Shown piece by piece: positions 36,901-47,966 of a stretch of 64,000 nt of DNA. The stretch covers positions 2,542,001 through 2,606,000 of the forward strand of contig OX381708.1 in NCBI GenBank assembly GCA_947462335.1. Reading direction: 5' to 3'. The notes under the pieces are model-generated. The model saw nothing but the letters and a program-made list of their open reading frames with translations, had not been told where the DNA came from and ran no database searches. The position numbers were made by a program, and so were the translations under genes. How positions within the stretch are numbered: position 1 is the first letter of the stretch; each line of letters begins with the position of its first letter. The stretch comes from Harmothoe impar. Taxonomy: Eukaryota > Annelida > Polychaeta > Phyllodocida > Polynoidae.

Positions 36901-39539
36901 TTTGGAAAGTAGCGACCTTTTGTCCATTTAGAAGGCCCTCAGCCACCAGTGGTCAGAGCTGAAAGTGACAAAACAGCCCTTACAAACCTGACCAATTGTC
37001 ACAGATTTAAAGGGGCAGAAGGCTCCTCAAACACCTTACTTGTGGTTGGAGATGAGAGTGACAGAAGCCCCCTATACATGCCTGAACAGTGGCCAGTCAC
37101 AACTCACATTACTGGTCAGGTGAGTACTGGAGCTTCTGTCACTTACAACTCTGACCACTGGACAGGTAAGTGACAAAGCTTCTGGCCCTTACAACCACTG
37201 CCCAGGTCAGCGATAGGAACTTCTATGAACTTATATTCCAAGCTGCTATCCCTCATATCATGACCAACACTCCACTTTCAAATCCCTAACTCCCAATACT
37301 CCGACCACCCAGCCATTGCGACTACTCTAAGATAGTCTCAGGGTGGTAGCAATAGAGGGAGTTGACTATTACTACTGGCAATTGCTTCCTCCCCACAGGC
37401 CTCCTCTTTATGCTAACACAGTAGGGTTATTCCTGCAATAACCTTTGTCAAATAATAGGAACACATGTGATGGATGACTATGTAACAGAAGCCTAGAACA
37501 TGTATTCTCATCCCTCAAAAAGAAATAAGAGCAACGGTTCAAAATAAAAGAACGACAGTCTTATAGCCTGGCCACATATAGGGTCAGTGCCATATCAAAC
37601 GCGCAATAGTACCCTCACTGGCTGAATTGGGAAAACAATCACTGTTGCTAGGCAAGCACTTCTAGCAACAAACCAATAACATCAATGGGTTGCTCGGGTT
37701 CAATTTAGATAGGGAGCTATGTAACAATATATGGAATATATTGTGAGTGCTCAGAAGGCACCTATAACCACTGTATTTGGCCCCATTGCAGTTTCTAGGG
37801 ACATTAACAAATTGAATGAATGTTGCATGTGACCATTACGTTCTAGAATGCTGCCATACAGTCAAAATCAACTTAACTTGGTGCCATTAACTATTCAAAT
37901 ATCATTAGTCTATATGGATGCTAGGCAAATCAACAAAACAATACTGGTTGCTATGCAGAGTCCTGGTTGCTAAGCAACTGCTTGTCCAAGCAACAAACCA
38001 ATAACACCACCTTCCTTGGGTATGGTTATGGGGGAGGGAGGCAGGTAATGTTTTTTATGGTTCTATGTTTATACTTAGGTTATGGGAGATGATATTCTGA
38101 TTATTTGGCATTGGTTGCTATGCAAAATCCTGGTTGCTAGGCAACTGCTTGTCCTGGCAACAAACCAATAACACCATTGGATTCCTTGGGTATGATCTAG
38201 GGGGGAGGTGATGTTAGAATGGTTCTATGATGCATACTTAGGCTATGGGAGATGATATTCTGATTATTCACCATTGGTTGCTATGCAAAATCCTCGTTAC
38301 TAGGCAACTGCTTGTCCTAGCAACAAACCAATAACACCATTTGATTTCTTGGGTATGATTTAGGGGGATAGGTAATGCTAGATTGGTTTTATGATGTATA
38401 ATGAGGCTATGGGAGATGATATTATGATTATATGGCATTGGTTGCTATGCAAAATCCTGGTTGCTAGGCAACTGCTTGTCCTAGCAACAAACCAATAACA
38501 CCATTGGATTCCTTGGGTATGATTTAGAGGGGGTTGGTAATGTTAGATCAGTTTTATGATGTGTAATTAGGCTGTTGGAGATTATATTTGATTTTTTGGG
38601 GGCCATCTTGGATTTTCGGTGATTTGGGCCATTTAAAAAAAAAGAGGACATCACAATTCATAATCAGGAATTTTTCCCTGTCAGATTTAAGCAGTTTGTC
38701 ATGAATATACCCCCTGAGAATACTTATATTTGCCTTATAAGCCTGCATATTAGTAATTAAAAAATGATTTTTACTTTTTTTTTTCAAAGTCATTTTTGAA
38801 GTAGAAACAATTTTCAAAATTAATGTTTCCACTTAGAAATGGATTCAGCACATTGAAAAACCCCTATAAGCAAAGTTTCATGCTTCCTGCCAGAAGTGCC
38901 AACCTCAATGCTCTATCTACTAGACTAAAACAGCAGTGTTAAAGTATTGGTATCATACATGCACTATTTACACACAAGTCATCATTTGGTGCTGTAGACA
39001 CATTGTAATCATCAAGTAACACTGTTATACAGAGCTCTAACTGTGGTGTGTCATATTCATTCTGTGTACAGAGCTCTAGCTGTGCTATGTCATGTTCATT
39101 ATGTATACATGGGGCTATTTTATTCAGGATGAGGTTCTGAGGGTGTCTTACCTTTGCCTCCACGGCATCAGGCGTCTGTGGCAGTGCATGGTCACTGAAA
39201 CACACACACCACAAAATCTTTAACAGTGCTCACATCAAACTTCAATGATCTTTTTTCACTCAGTTTTTAAGTGCGCACAAATATTATTTTGTTATTGGCC
39301 TCTGGGTAATATTGGTAATCAAATTGGGAGAAAATAGGACTTTTAATATTTACCCCGACCTCTAGCTGCCCAGAAATTTAGTATTCAAACCCAATAATAC
39401 TTGTTTTCAAAATAAGATTGCCTAAGGTAAGGACAAGAGTAGTGTGTGCTTACTGTATGAAGCCATGCTGGTCTGTCACGTGGTAGAGCTCAAACACCGG
39501 GTCCTCCCAGGGGTCGATCTGCGCCCCCTCCTCACGCCC
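26266..39539 (-). CDS. USP6NL/RN-tre-like TBC-domain RabGAP, 11 exons, N-terminus missing
   Basis: A Rab GTPase-activating protein of the RN-tre (USP6NL) group, whose vertebrate member acts on endocytic Rabs. Eleven coding exons join in frame: 39454-39539, 39152-39194, 33611-33691, 33088-33195, 31029-31138, 30303-30417, 29937-29991, 29375-29469, 28550-28715, 28169-28272 and 26266-27900. They give 865 residues plus stop, all with GT-AG introns and matching phases. The order [62 protein letters not shown] and [19 protein letters not shown] is that of the family. Both catalytic fingers are present: Arg128 in IDLDVNRT and Gln165 in YCQG. The start codon exon was not found and should lie above 39540, possibly beyond the window. 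Confidence 0.93.
26745..26865 (-). repeat. 15-bp coding minisatellite in the RabGAP tail
   Basis: About eight tandem units of a GACCTGGTGACCTAT type on the plus strand encode [10 protein letters not shown] pentapeptides on the minus strand. The period is a multiple of three, so copy changes keep the frame. Confidence 0.85.
28169..28272 (-). CDS. RabGAP exon 10
   Basis: Acceptor CTTTTTCTCACAG, donor GTACGT. Encodes [15 protein letters not shown] and [14 protein letters not shown], the C-terminal end of the TBC domain; it joins exon 11 in phase 0. Confidence 0.92.
28550..28715 (-). CDS. RabGAP exon 9
   Basis: Acceptor TGCCTGCTGCAG, donor GTAAGT. Encodes [19 protein letters not shown] and [20 protein letters not shown], the conserved TBC helices. 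Ends with one base of a Lys codon. Confidence 0.93.
28741..28912. repeat. Tandem duplication in intron 8
   Basis: AGCTCATGTGCAGCAACAAA and the following TGCTAAACTCTGCAGAAACTG occur twice, about 112 bp apart, near the exon 9 acceptor. Confidence 0.7.
28917..29080. mobile_element. TTAA hairpin MITE, partial copy in intron 8
   Basis: Contains GGCATGATACTTGAATGCAG, the CTGGTGAGTTACTCACCAG hairpin centre and the CCCTAAAGGGTTAA end of the family described at 55313-55538. Confidence 0.65.
29375..29469 (-). CDS. RabGAP exon 8
   Basis: Acceptor TGTACTTAG, donor GTGAGT. Encodes [19 protein letters not shown] and [12 protein letters not shown]; the first Gly codon is split with exon 7. Confidence 0.93.
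29655..29845. mobile_element. TTAA hairpin MITE in intron 7
   Basis: Carries GGCATGATGCTTGAATGCAG, GGCTGCATTCATGCATCATA and the right end CCATCCTTAAAGGGTTAA. The left end is degraded. Confidence 0.65.
29937..29991 (-). CDS. RabGAP exon 7
   Basis: Acceptor TTGTTTCAG, donor GTGAGT. Encodes [19 protein letters not shown], a standard TBC segment. Its 55 bp keep the frame. Confidence 0.93.
30303..30417 (-). CDS. RabGAP exon 6 with the catalytic glutamine
   Basis: Acceptor TTATTCACAG, donor GTATGT. Encodes [19 protein letters not shown] and then [15 protein letters not shown]; the Gln of YCQG is the glutamine finger of TBC GAPs. Confidence 0.94.
30455..30706. mobile_element. Full-length TTAA hairpin MITE in intron 5
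   Basis: Begins TTAAGCCTTTAAGGGTGGCA and ends TGCCATCTTTAAAGGGTTAA, with TTAA at both tips, 252 bp. Two internal palindromes of the GCATGATGCA(T/C).AATGCA type. Confidence 0.8.
31029..31138 (-). CDS. RabGAP exon 5 with the catalytic arginine
   Basis: Acceptor TTTGTTGTAG, donor GTAAGT. Encodes [18 protein letters not shown]; the Arg of DVNRT is the arginine finger that completes the Rab active site. Confidence 0.94.
31139..33087 (-). other. RabGAP intron 4
   Basis: About 1.95 kb without coding evidence. It contains a palindromic Tigger-like MITE at about 31925-32126 (AAAACCTTGGTTATGAGCC versus GGCTTATAACCGAGGTTTT) and a G10 run near 32531. Confidence 0.75.
31925..32126. mobile_element. Tigger-like MITE in intron 4
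   Basis: Inverted ends AAAACCTTGGTTATGAGCC and GGCTTATAACCGAGGTTTT. The interior is AT-rich and has no coding capacity. Confidence 0.6.
33088..33195 (-). CDS. RabGAP exon 4
   Basis: Acceptor GTTGTACACAG, donor GTAGGT; a second GAGGTAGGT follows 20 bp downstream as a possible alternative donor. Encodes [20 protein letters not shown], the start of the TBC domain. Confidence 0.93.
33611..33691 (-). CDS. RabGAP exon 3
   Basis: Acceptor TGTTTGTGCAG, donor GTAGCT. Encodes [19 protein letters not shown], the conserved segment before the TBC domain; 27 codons, phase 0. Confidence 0.92.
35960..36632. mobile_element. Tigger-like MITE with internal minisatellites
   Basis: The ends CAGTAAAATCTCGTTATAAG and TTATAACGAGGTTTTACTG are inverted, and TA lies at 35958-35959 and 36633-36634. 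Inside are eight 19-bp units (ATGCCCCTACACTAGGCAG, about 36067-36210) and GGGCGACTGTGGGAGGT repeats. It resembles the copy at 21692-22400. Confidence 0.8.
36930..37240. repeat. Diverged repeats of CAGTGGTCAG / AGAAGC type
   Basis: Several loosely repeated segments combining GTGACA(A/G)A, CTTACAA and CTGACCA(C/A)TGG lie in the foldback centre. Too diverged to define a unit. Confidence 0.4.
39152..39194 (-). CDS. RabGAP exon 2 (by order found)
   Basis: Acceptor GTGTGTTTCAG, donor GTAAGA. Short 43-bp exon encoding [14 protein letters not shown]; it links GFIH of the previous exon with AKMQEIER of the next. Confidence 0.85.
39454..39539 (-). CDS. RabGAP exon 1 (first one found)
   Basis: Acceptor GTATGTTACAG, donor GTAAGC. 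Encodes [20 protein letters not shown] and VTDQHGFI, the N-terminal family signature. An acceptor precedes it, so at least one upstream exon with the ATG exists. Confidence 0.93.
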
Positions 39540-42500
39540 CTGTAACATACAACATACCACAGTGTCAGACATCTACAGGTAGTGTGGGATCCACAAGTCT
39601 CATAGGGTATCAAACAACACAAAACAACCCTTAGTGCAACCACTGCTGATGTTGAGTGGTATAAAGTATTTCAAGAGAATGTTATCTGCGAAATTTCTGG
39701 AACAAAAACAGATTTTTCATGATTAGAGTATGACACAGACATGAAATTATTTATTTGGAATATTGCCAAACTGGAATAACCTTGACTATATTTCTAATGA
39801 ATATATGCATGTGCCTCTACAGCAGTGTTGGTCAGACATGTATCTACAGAGCAGGACTTGAAGGGGCTGTAGCTGAGGCCCTGGTCTGCACAGATAAGCT
39901 TTGTCTGTCTGAGAGATCACCCCCCACTACCCCTCACACTGCTAACCCACCCTAACTCTAAGTCTCAGGGTCTACTTTATATCTCCTCTTTCCACTTGCC
40001 TGCTCCTCTAACCTTCCCCCTGCCCCACCTGCCTTTCTATCTAATGTCCTCTTCCTGCCTCTGCCCCTTCCCCACCCTCCCTGTTACTTTGCTGACGGTC
40101 GGGTACCACATACGGTATTCAACACCAGCACAACGCCATGTACCCTAATAAACACACTTTCAACACGGCAACCCGTTACAACGCTGCACGGTTACTGGTC
40201 CCTACGTGAGTCAGGACTGGAACGAGTCTACATGCACACAAGACATGGTATTTCTACCTCACCAGAGAAAGTAATCAAGGCATCAATATTTAAACCCCAC
40301 TTCCACCCCACATCCCGGGCACTACCCAGACACTCGGGAGGGAACACCCGGCCAACACGGGCTCTCTCCAATCAGGTATCCACATGATATATACCGTAAA
40401 GTCTCAGTGTGTAGGCCCTGCACCTGGTCATTGATGATGTTGTATAACACAAGCTGAAACTGTCTACTCAAGACCTGTACTGTACCTCAACAAACCTTGC
40501 TGCCTTTACAGGGTTAACTAGAGACGTCTCGTAGCCTGTGTTTGGTGACAGTGTGTGGTATTGGTACAAGGCCTCAAACTGCAGGAACCTGGCACCAGGC
40601 GGCTACTGGTGTGTGGCGTTAAACCTCACCATACTGCAGCACCATAGGCTGGACCCTCTACGATTAACTACCAGACAACTGGGGACATTTGTCTATCATA
40701 TAAAGCCCATATATGGGTCTCCCTATGAAACAGTGGGGTTAATAACCCATGTTTTGGCGCATGTTAAAGGGCCAACTCTTGCCACCCTTAGAGTAAGGTA
40801 AGATAAGCTGCACCATACATGGTTTGTCCCTATGTAACCCCACCTGGTGAGTAGCAGGTGGGGCCGGGTGCCCGGGGGCAGCTGCAGTATTAGGTTACAT
40901 GTAGAGGGGGAGTACCCGCGGGGTGGGAATGCTCCACAATTGGAGTTAAACATACCCCGGGGCAGTGCGTGCAGTCAGGTAGCACCATATACGGGACTAG
41001 CACATCCTGGTACCTTAGGTAGTCAGGGGCTATACCCCTATCTCCTTATCAGGCTAATCCCCTCCCCTCACACCTAGAACAAAGGTGCTGATAAGAAATT
41101 CACCCATGATGCACTGCTCTGGAGTCGGGGGCCTAACCACAATGCATTGCTCTGAGCCAAGATGGCGGCCCCCATAGCATAATGCGCTAGTCCCGTATAT
41201 ATAGTGTGGGTGGTACACATGTAAAACCCCCGGATACAGTTACTTAACTTAAGCCTTTAAAGGCCACATAGTGCTTACATGCGTTATACCCTTTGGTGTC
41301 ACAAGGCATGGCTGAAGCGTAGGTGCAGTATAGTGACATGTGTCTGTATAAAACCCTGCAGACAACCCAAACCACAAGTACACTTGTACCTATCCCTACG
41401 TACCTACAGCTTCCTGCGGCATTCTTCCAGCCCTACACACATTCACTCTGCTACAGAGACATGCCACAGGCTCCTCTTCTAGCCTTCAAATAGGTTCCTT
41501 GTGATGTTCATACAGGACGGGTACCACGTCTACATGTGGATGGGTACAGATATGGCATACTTGTTAAACACCTCGCTGACATACCTCGTCCATCTACCAC
41601 AGTGAGCCTCCATACCTCATCCCACTCTGCTGCCACACACACATACTTGTGTCTGGTATCTCTGCCCCAACCTCATCCCACTCTGCTGCCACACACACAT
41701 ACATGTATCTCTGTCCCAACCTGGCTGCTCCTATCAGAAACATTTACTGCTGTTAACAGGCAGTGGGTGCCAATTGTTTTGGGATGGGGGACAAGGAAAT
41801 GTCAAACCCTCAAACATATTTGAGTAAAATATCATTCTTCAATAAGACAAGATTAGTATCAACATGGGTGAAACTTAATAATGTAAGATACACTAAGGGT
41901 GTACTGCATGATGGTATTAGGAGGTAGCTCACCTTAGTAGATACAAGTTTGGTGCAGAGAGCCTAATGAGCACGGGTACCTCCTACCTGTGCTTACCGCA
42001 TGGGGCCTGGACGGCAGCCAACCAGGTCATGTTGACAAACATGACTGTTTACCAACACCTCATGTATTCTCAACATTTTAATTAACAACTCAACATCAAC
42101 TAAAGCTAACAGATTGGTGCTCAACATCTGTTAAGTGCAATAAGAAAGGACTGTTTATAAACTTGTCAACTGCCTTCCTGTCTAGCCTCATAGACCCAGC
42201 CACCCTCACTGCCTGCTTTCCTGCCTCACTTCATAGATTCAGCCACCCTCACTGCCTGCCTGCCTTGCTGCCTCACCTCATAGATTCAATCACCTAGTGA
42301 TGGCTCTTAGATGGGGACTGCAGCATGTATTCCACATGTAAACACAGAGTCCAGGTCTGGGTACAGGTGTATTAACATGGGTATGTCTGTGTGGTGCCTG
42401 GTGCGCGGGGCGGTGGGAGCATGTCTCACCCAGCTGTAGGCCCTACACACATTCCTGACCTAGTTCTACCTGCACCCACACCTCACCCACAACAGGAGCT

Positions 42501-43474
42501 GCTCTAGAGCAGGTCTAAGTAGGGGGAGCAGCTCAAGGCTTACAGGCATGTTAGTGAGCAATAGCCCTATTCGAATGGAGGTATTCTATGAGTTATTGGT
42601 TTTGTGAGCTATCTAAAGAAACTTTTGCAATCCTGGAAAATATTGAAAGCTTTCATGCCTGCCTTGCTGTCCTACAGCCCAGTTCACATCTCTAGTGGCC
42701 TCAGTCAGGGGCAGTACATGGGATTGAACCCCAGAATGCTGGCAAGTTTCATGCACACCCCGACTAGTTTGTGGATCTGATTTACTACTTCCCCATATCA
42801 ACTGTCGACATGCAAGGCCTCCCCGCCCTTATGCTGGTTATGTGATTGCCGTATAACCGACAACTCCAAACACCATCAACCACCACCAGGGTAATTGTTG
42901 TAGATGTTCCACAGGGTCATGTAGGTCACAGAGGTCATGTAGGTCACAGAGGTCATGACCTGTGTAATCAGTTGGCTGGTGTGTGGCCAGAGCTGGGTGC
43001 AGTTGGTGGTGCTGATGATGACTGGCAGTCCCGCTGCCACCGTTACAGCGTACAACCACTATTCTACGGGGCTGCCACCGTTACAGCGTACAACCACTAG
43101 GTTCTGGAATATAGAAAACATGTGAAGCAAGGCCTGAGATATGAGTATTTACATGTTTCAAATGTGTGCCAAAAGCTAAAACCACATTAGTGATGGTGAA
43201 TTTCATTTAATTTGAGATTGAGTTCAGAGGATCGCACCTGCATTGCCTCTGGTTAGTATGTCTACCGTCTTGGTAGTCCAGCCAGGTAGCTGCCCCCCCT
43301 CCCGCTGCATGTCTACGTTGTCTGCTAGCACCACGCTAACACTAACTCTGATTCGTTAGTTGTAATCAGGGAGCAGCAACAAGGATTGAGTGATGGGGTT
43401 TCTTTATTCTGTGTTTTTGGTGTGAGATAAGGCAGCGCGCCCACAGCCTGTCTACCTGTCCCCCTCATGGATTC
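39540..43474. other. RabGAP 5' intron or flank, no exon recognised
   Basis: The missing start exon was looked for by eye and not found. Tandem duplications are present at 41612-41715 (CCCACTCTGCTGCCACACAC twice), 42905-42958 (GTCATGTAGGTCACAGAG) and 43033-43098 (CTGCCACCGTTACAGCGTAC twice). Open frames here are short and unsupported. Confidence 0.45.
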
Positions 43475-43678
43475 TAACCTTTAATGGGCGCATGATGCTA
43501 TAACGCTTAGTGAGTACTCGCCAGGGCTGCATTCATGTATCATGCTGACCCTCCAGGGGTGTGTCTACCCTGTAGGGTGGGCATGATGCATGAGTGCAGC
43601 ACTGGAAGTTACAGAGGGCAAAACGAAACAAACGACAAAACGTATAAAAAAAGCCAACATGCCGCCTTCAAGGATTAA
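43475..43678. mobile_element. TTAA hairpin MITE, degraded
   Basis: Left AACCTTTAATGGGCGCATG, the hairpin CTCGCCAGGGCTGCATTCAT, GGGCATGATGCATGAGTGCA, and a diverged right end at 43678. Confidence 0.6.
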
Positions 43679-44194
43679 GGTGCTTGTGAGCCGCACGCGA
43701 GCCGCACAACTCAAAGTGTTTAATGGCCACCCTTTGATGTAGTCACAGTGGTGGAGAAGAATACCTCCCGTTAGGTATTTACTTTTGTTTCATTTAAATG
43801 GTATAAATGGTTAAGGTGGAGGGTTAATCTGAAAACCCATCATTGTAATTGGAACAGGCAGTTTTAGTTGCTGAACGGTTCACTTAGGTTACCATTATCT
43901 TATATAACTAATTGAATAAACTCTGTAGGACCTAGGGCCATGTTGTATTCATGTTTAGTTGTCAAAGTCAACCTTTACAGATTAACTATCCAATCTAATT
44001 TAATATTTCTAACTGTTCATGCGTATGATACCGCTCACTACTGGTCACTAATACTGGGAAACCTGTAGGGGGCTACAACTTGTTGCCAATCAGCATCACA
44101 TGACCCAACCTCAGCCAATGAGAGTCTAGGGAAATCTGCCACAGCAGAAAATCACAAATGTAAATGTTATTGCACTGTGCACGACAATAAACAA

Positions 44195-44360
44195 TTAACC
44201 CTTCATGGACAACAAAGTGATAGAATGCACTATGTTCTTTGTAGCCAGTGCTGCATTCATACATCATGCAGACCCTACCGGGTTGGTACACTCCTGACGA
44301 GTCGGCACGCTCCATCAGCAGCTGGCATTCATAGGTGCATCATACATCCTTAAAGGGTAA
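44195..44360. mobile_element. TTAA hairpin MITE, shortened copy
   Basis: Begins TTAACCCTTCATGGACAAC and ends CATCCTTAAAGGGTAAA, with CAGTGCTGCATTCATACATC inside. Confidence 0.65.
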
Positions 44361-45424
44361 AAGACCAGGGTCTGATCAGTAACAACTGGACCGAACATAC
44401 ACAGGTCCCTCACACCACCCGCTGACTGACGGTCTGTGTGGCTAACCTTTAGTAGCGGATGTTCAGAGGTCATTCCAGAGAAAGGATCAGCACATGATTT
44501 GTTTGTTGGTCGTTTCCTGGTAATACAGACGGGTCTACCTGAGGGGTTGGAGCAGGAAGGATGTTTCTTGTCACACCTATTTATCTGTAACTTTCCCACA
44601 TCAGGGACCAAACTGACCAAGCTAAAATAGAATCAAAGTTGAGGTCCCTCCCTCTGTAGTTAATTATAGGTCTTCACAACATGAATAACTTAAGTTGACT
44701 AGGGTTAACAGCAGCAGCTCCTAATATCCTACGGCATCCATTAGGATACCCGTAACCAAAGTTGACTAGGTTTAAAACCAGCAGCCCCTAATACCATGGC
44801 CTTAAGCCCCCACCCACCCACCCTATATAATAGTGTTGAGTGCCTGTCCTACCTCTACTCAGACTCTTACTGTAGGGGTACCAACATGTGGGCCTTACCC
44901 TCAGCACATCAGGCCTGCACCCAGGAGCCCCTAATCCCCGTACAACAATGAGATCCTGAGCTACTCAGCATCTTAACAGACGCTCAGGTAGCTGAACGCT
45001 GCAGCTACAGATCAATCACTAATTACTGCCAGCACTTAACTACCTAACCCTCTCCCCCCACCATGTCAGGGAACAGATCCAGGTGCCTCCTGGCAGACTG
45101 AGATAAACACTATGTAGGGTTCCACTATTGACTGGTATAAGGTGGTCATAGTTATGTCACAGTTAGTTAGTTAGCTTTAATTATGTGAGAACTTACGGTA
45201 GTCTTGTTGCCCACAGAACCATCCCCTCACAGATCCTATTAACATATTACCTGTCTGCCTGTGAAAGGGAACTCTCAGAGACATTTATTATTTTTCCCTT
45301 TGCTTTGTTTTTCCCCTCCTGCCATGAGATGGCTTCAAAGACCCATTTTGTCTATGTGAACCCTTTTAGGGCAGCATGGTGCTCTAATGTACCATGCCTG
45401 TTTGTTATCATGATACCTAAATGA

Positions 45425-45545
45425 AGCTGTGGCATGTAACTCACCATTCATGCATCATGCTGGCCCTGTGGGGTTGATACACTCCTGCAGGGTCAGCATG
45501 GTACACCGATACACACACTGGGGCGTTGGTGCATGATGACAACAA
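45425..45545. mobile_element. TTAA hairpin MITE, fragment
   Basis: Contains CATTCATGCATCATGCTGGC, TGATACACTCCTGCAGGGTC and GCGTTGGTGCATGATGAC. Both ends are lost. Confidence 0.55.
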
Positions 45546-45561
45546 CTAAACAATAAACTTT

Positions 45562-45695
45562 GAGACTTGTGTGGGCTGTACAGGGTTAACGGGTTGGTTG
45601 CTATAGGAGTGGGGAGCAGGGGGCAGACTGAGACATTGTGTGGGCTGTACAGGGTTAAAGGGTTGGTTGCTATAGGAGTGGGGGGCAGACTGACA
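45562..45695. repeat. Tandem duplication, ~69-bp unit
   Basis: TGTGGGCTGTACAGGGTTAA and GGGTTGGTTGCTATAGGAGT occur twice in a row. Confidence 0.75.
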
Positions 45696-46530
45696 TGGTC
45701 TTAGTGCACCAGGCAGGGTAGGCGCAGGGCTTTAATTATTAACACTGTTAGAAATAACCGTCCAAGAAGCATGTCTAACCCTGCCACCTGTAACACCCAG
45801 TTCTCATGTAGGGTCAGACAGTCTTACAGTGGCTGCCAATAGAAGGCTCACCCGCGTCATTTAACACCTTACCGCTTACAGCAGATTTGACCATAATTCC
45901 AACTGCTAAATTGAAACGTGATTGTGCAGAATGGTATCTTTTTTGTAGCAGATTCACAGTTTTATGTTGCACATGTTGCAAAAATAGGGTCTAGGTATTA
46001 AGTTTTTACTTTGTAATAGGGAAATCCTTGGAAAGCTTCACTTAGTTGCATCTTTAGAAACTACCACTGACATGCCATTCGTGTATCAGGGCAGGGGACC
46101 AAGGTTCAAAGCCATTTTAAATCTCTCTCTTGCTTCTGAATTTTGCAGTACTGCCTACACACCAATCACCTAACCTAAGTTGTATCTGTGGCTTTTGAAT
46201 AAAACAATGTCCCCGGGCCCCATGTACTGTCTGCCGGGTGCCAAACCATGTCCTATCTGTATTACATGAATGTGTACCTGCTGCCTTCTATGATTAAGTA
46301 ATAAGGGCAGCATAGGGCTTTTATGAACTTTGCTGCACTTATATGCTGCCCGAGATACAAACACATTGGCCACTCCCCAGGCCCCTATAGTTAATGTGGC
46401 TGACCCTGCCTGCTCTAGCTGCCTGACACCCACTCTAAATGTCACATGTAGACTGATGTGTGAAGTGCTGGACTTTGACACATGAACTCTGTGCTGTGTA
46501 AGGTACAGCCCCTCCCCCTCTACATGACTG

Positions 46531-46668
46531 CTAAACCCTGGGATGATGCAGAGTGCTTTAATGCATCATGCCCTTTCTTGTCATGATGCATGGATGCAGC
46601 ACCGGTGAGTAACTCGCTAGGGCTGTATTTGTACATGACACTGACAAATGTTGCTCAAAGGTAACTAG
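46531..46668. mobile_element. TTAA hairpin MITE, fragment
   Basis: Contains AGTGCTTTAATGCATCATGC, TCATGATGCATGGATGCAGC and GTGAGTAACTCGC. Confidence 0.55.
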
Positions 46669-47521
46669 AATGACACCCCGTTTACAAACAAACTTTCATC
46701 CAGTGGATGGGAAGTGTATGGGAGCCACATGACTGAGGGCTTAATGCTACTCTACACTTAGCTAACACAACATGGTCTACAAAACCCCGTCCTGCTACAT
46801 GACCTCACCATTTAAGTCTGGTGTGAGGTGCATTATGGAGGGACTAAGTGAGTGACTGGCTGTAACAGCACCACTCGCACTGACCCCAGCACCGGTCAGC
46901 ATTACTACAGACATCCGGATGGCAGAGAACACGGAATGCTGAGCACCCGACCCTCTATAGGAGCACAGTAGTAGGAGCAGCAGGTCACACCTCTGTAGTA
47001 GCACAGTGCTACCAGAGCAGCAGGTCAGACCTCTATATGGACATTACCACAGTAGTAATAACTGCCGGTCAGACAGTGGGTTAACCACCACCAGCGCCAT
47101 AGAGGCCCAGAGTATGGGTCCTGACTCTTAGATAAGGGGCAGTGAGAATATTAAGCAATAGATCTTGGTACAAAGTGTTTATGCAATACAATGGTTATTT
47201 TGACATACACTGAGTCTATTACTTAGACACGGACACAAGAGAGGCTGTCTACATCATATATAGGGACACCTGTGGTTCTGATATCTGGGACAGCATTACG
47301 ACACATGTCTAGTGGGTAACAGAGCCTATACCACTCTCTCCCTAGCTGCATTACACATGAATTCCTTTAATCATGTTATACAATGGGTGAGTAGCAGAAT
47401 GCAGCAGTGGCACCTGACTCTAAGCTGGATGAGATCCTTGTTTTTATCTCTGTCCGTAAACTAGATTCCAGCTGCATAATTTATGAGCAGCCATCGCTCT
47501 ATTCTCTGGCTGGTTTACCCG

Positions 47522-47762
47522 TTAAACCTGTGAGGGCCGCAGAGAGCCTTAATGCAGTATGCATTTGTCGTCAGGATGCGTGAATGCAGCCCTGACGAGT
47601 AACTCACCAGTGCTGCTTTCATGCATCATGACGATCCTGCAGGGCTGATACACTCCCAAAGGTTCAGTATGATGTACAAATGGACTGACCAGGGCTGTGT
47701 TGGTGCATCATGACTACAAATGATGTTGCCTTTTTGATGACATGTCTTCCTTACAGCGTTAA
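47522..47762. mobile_element. TTAA hairpin MITE, full length
   Basis: TTAA at both ends (TTAAACCTGTGAGGGC ... CTTCCTTACAGCGTTAA), 241 bp, with both palindromic centres recognisable. A second, partial copy follows at about 47800-47966. Confidence 0.7.
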
Positions 47763-47799
47763 CCACTTATTAAGCAATCCTTGTTGCCTCAGAGCAGTA

Positions 47800-47966
47800 T
47801 TTCCTGTCATGATGCACCAATGCAGTGCCAGCAGGCAACTCCTGACCACTGCATTTGTGCATCATGACAAACCCCATAGGGTCAACAGGATATCTCGGGC
47901 AGCCCTGGCGAGTAACTCACCAGGGCTGCATTCATGCATCATGACTACAACAGGCATAGTGTATTA
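47800..47966. mobile_element. TTAA hairpin MITE, partial
   Basis: GTCATGATGCACCAATGCAG, CTCACCAGGGCTGCATTCAT and GCATCATGACTACAACAGGC mark it. Confidence 0.55.

Larger units (their letters stand above)
33856..38927. mobile_element. 5.07-kb foldback element with >1-kb arms (intron 2)
   Basis: Left arm about 33856-35010, right arm about 37635-38927. They are inverted, diverged copies beginning TAGTCTAGTAGATAGAGCAT. Both arms hold tandem units of roughly 170-200 bp with TTGCTAGGACAAGCAGTTGC and CCCAAGGAAT..AATGGTGTTATTGG, three on the left and about four on the right. The centre is largely unique but carries a Tigger-like MITE. No transposase frame is visible, so it is a non-autonomous foldback or a folded segmental duplication. 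Confidence 0.8.
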
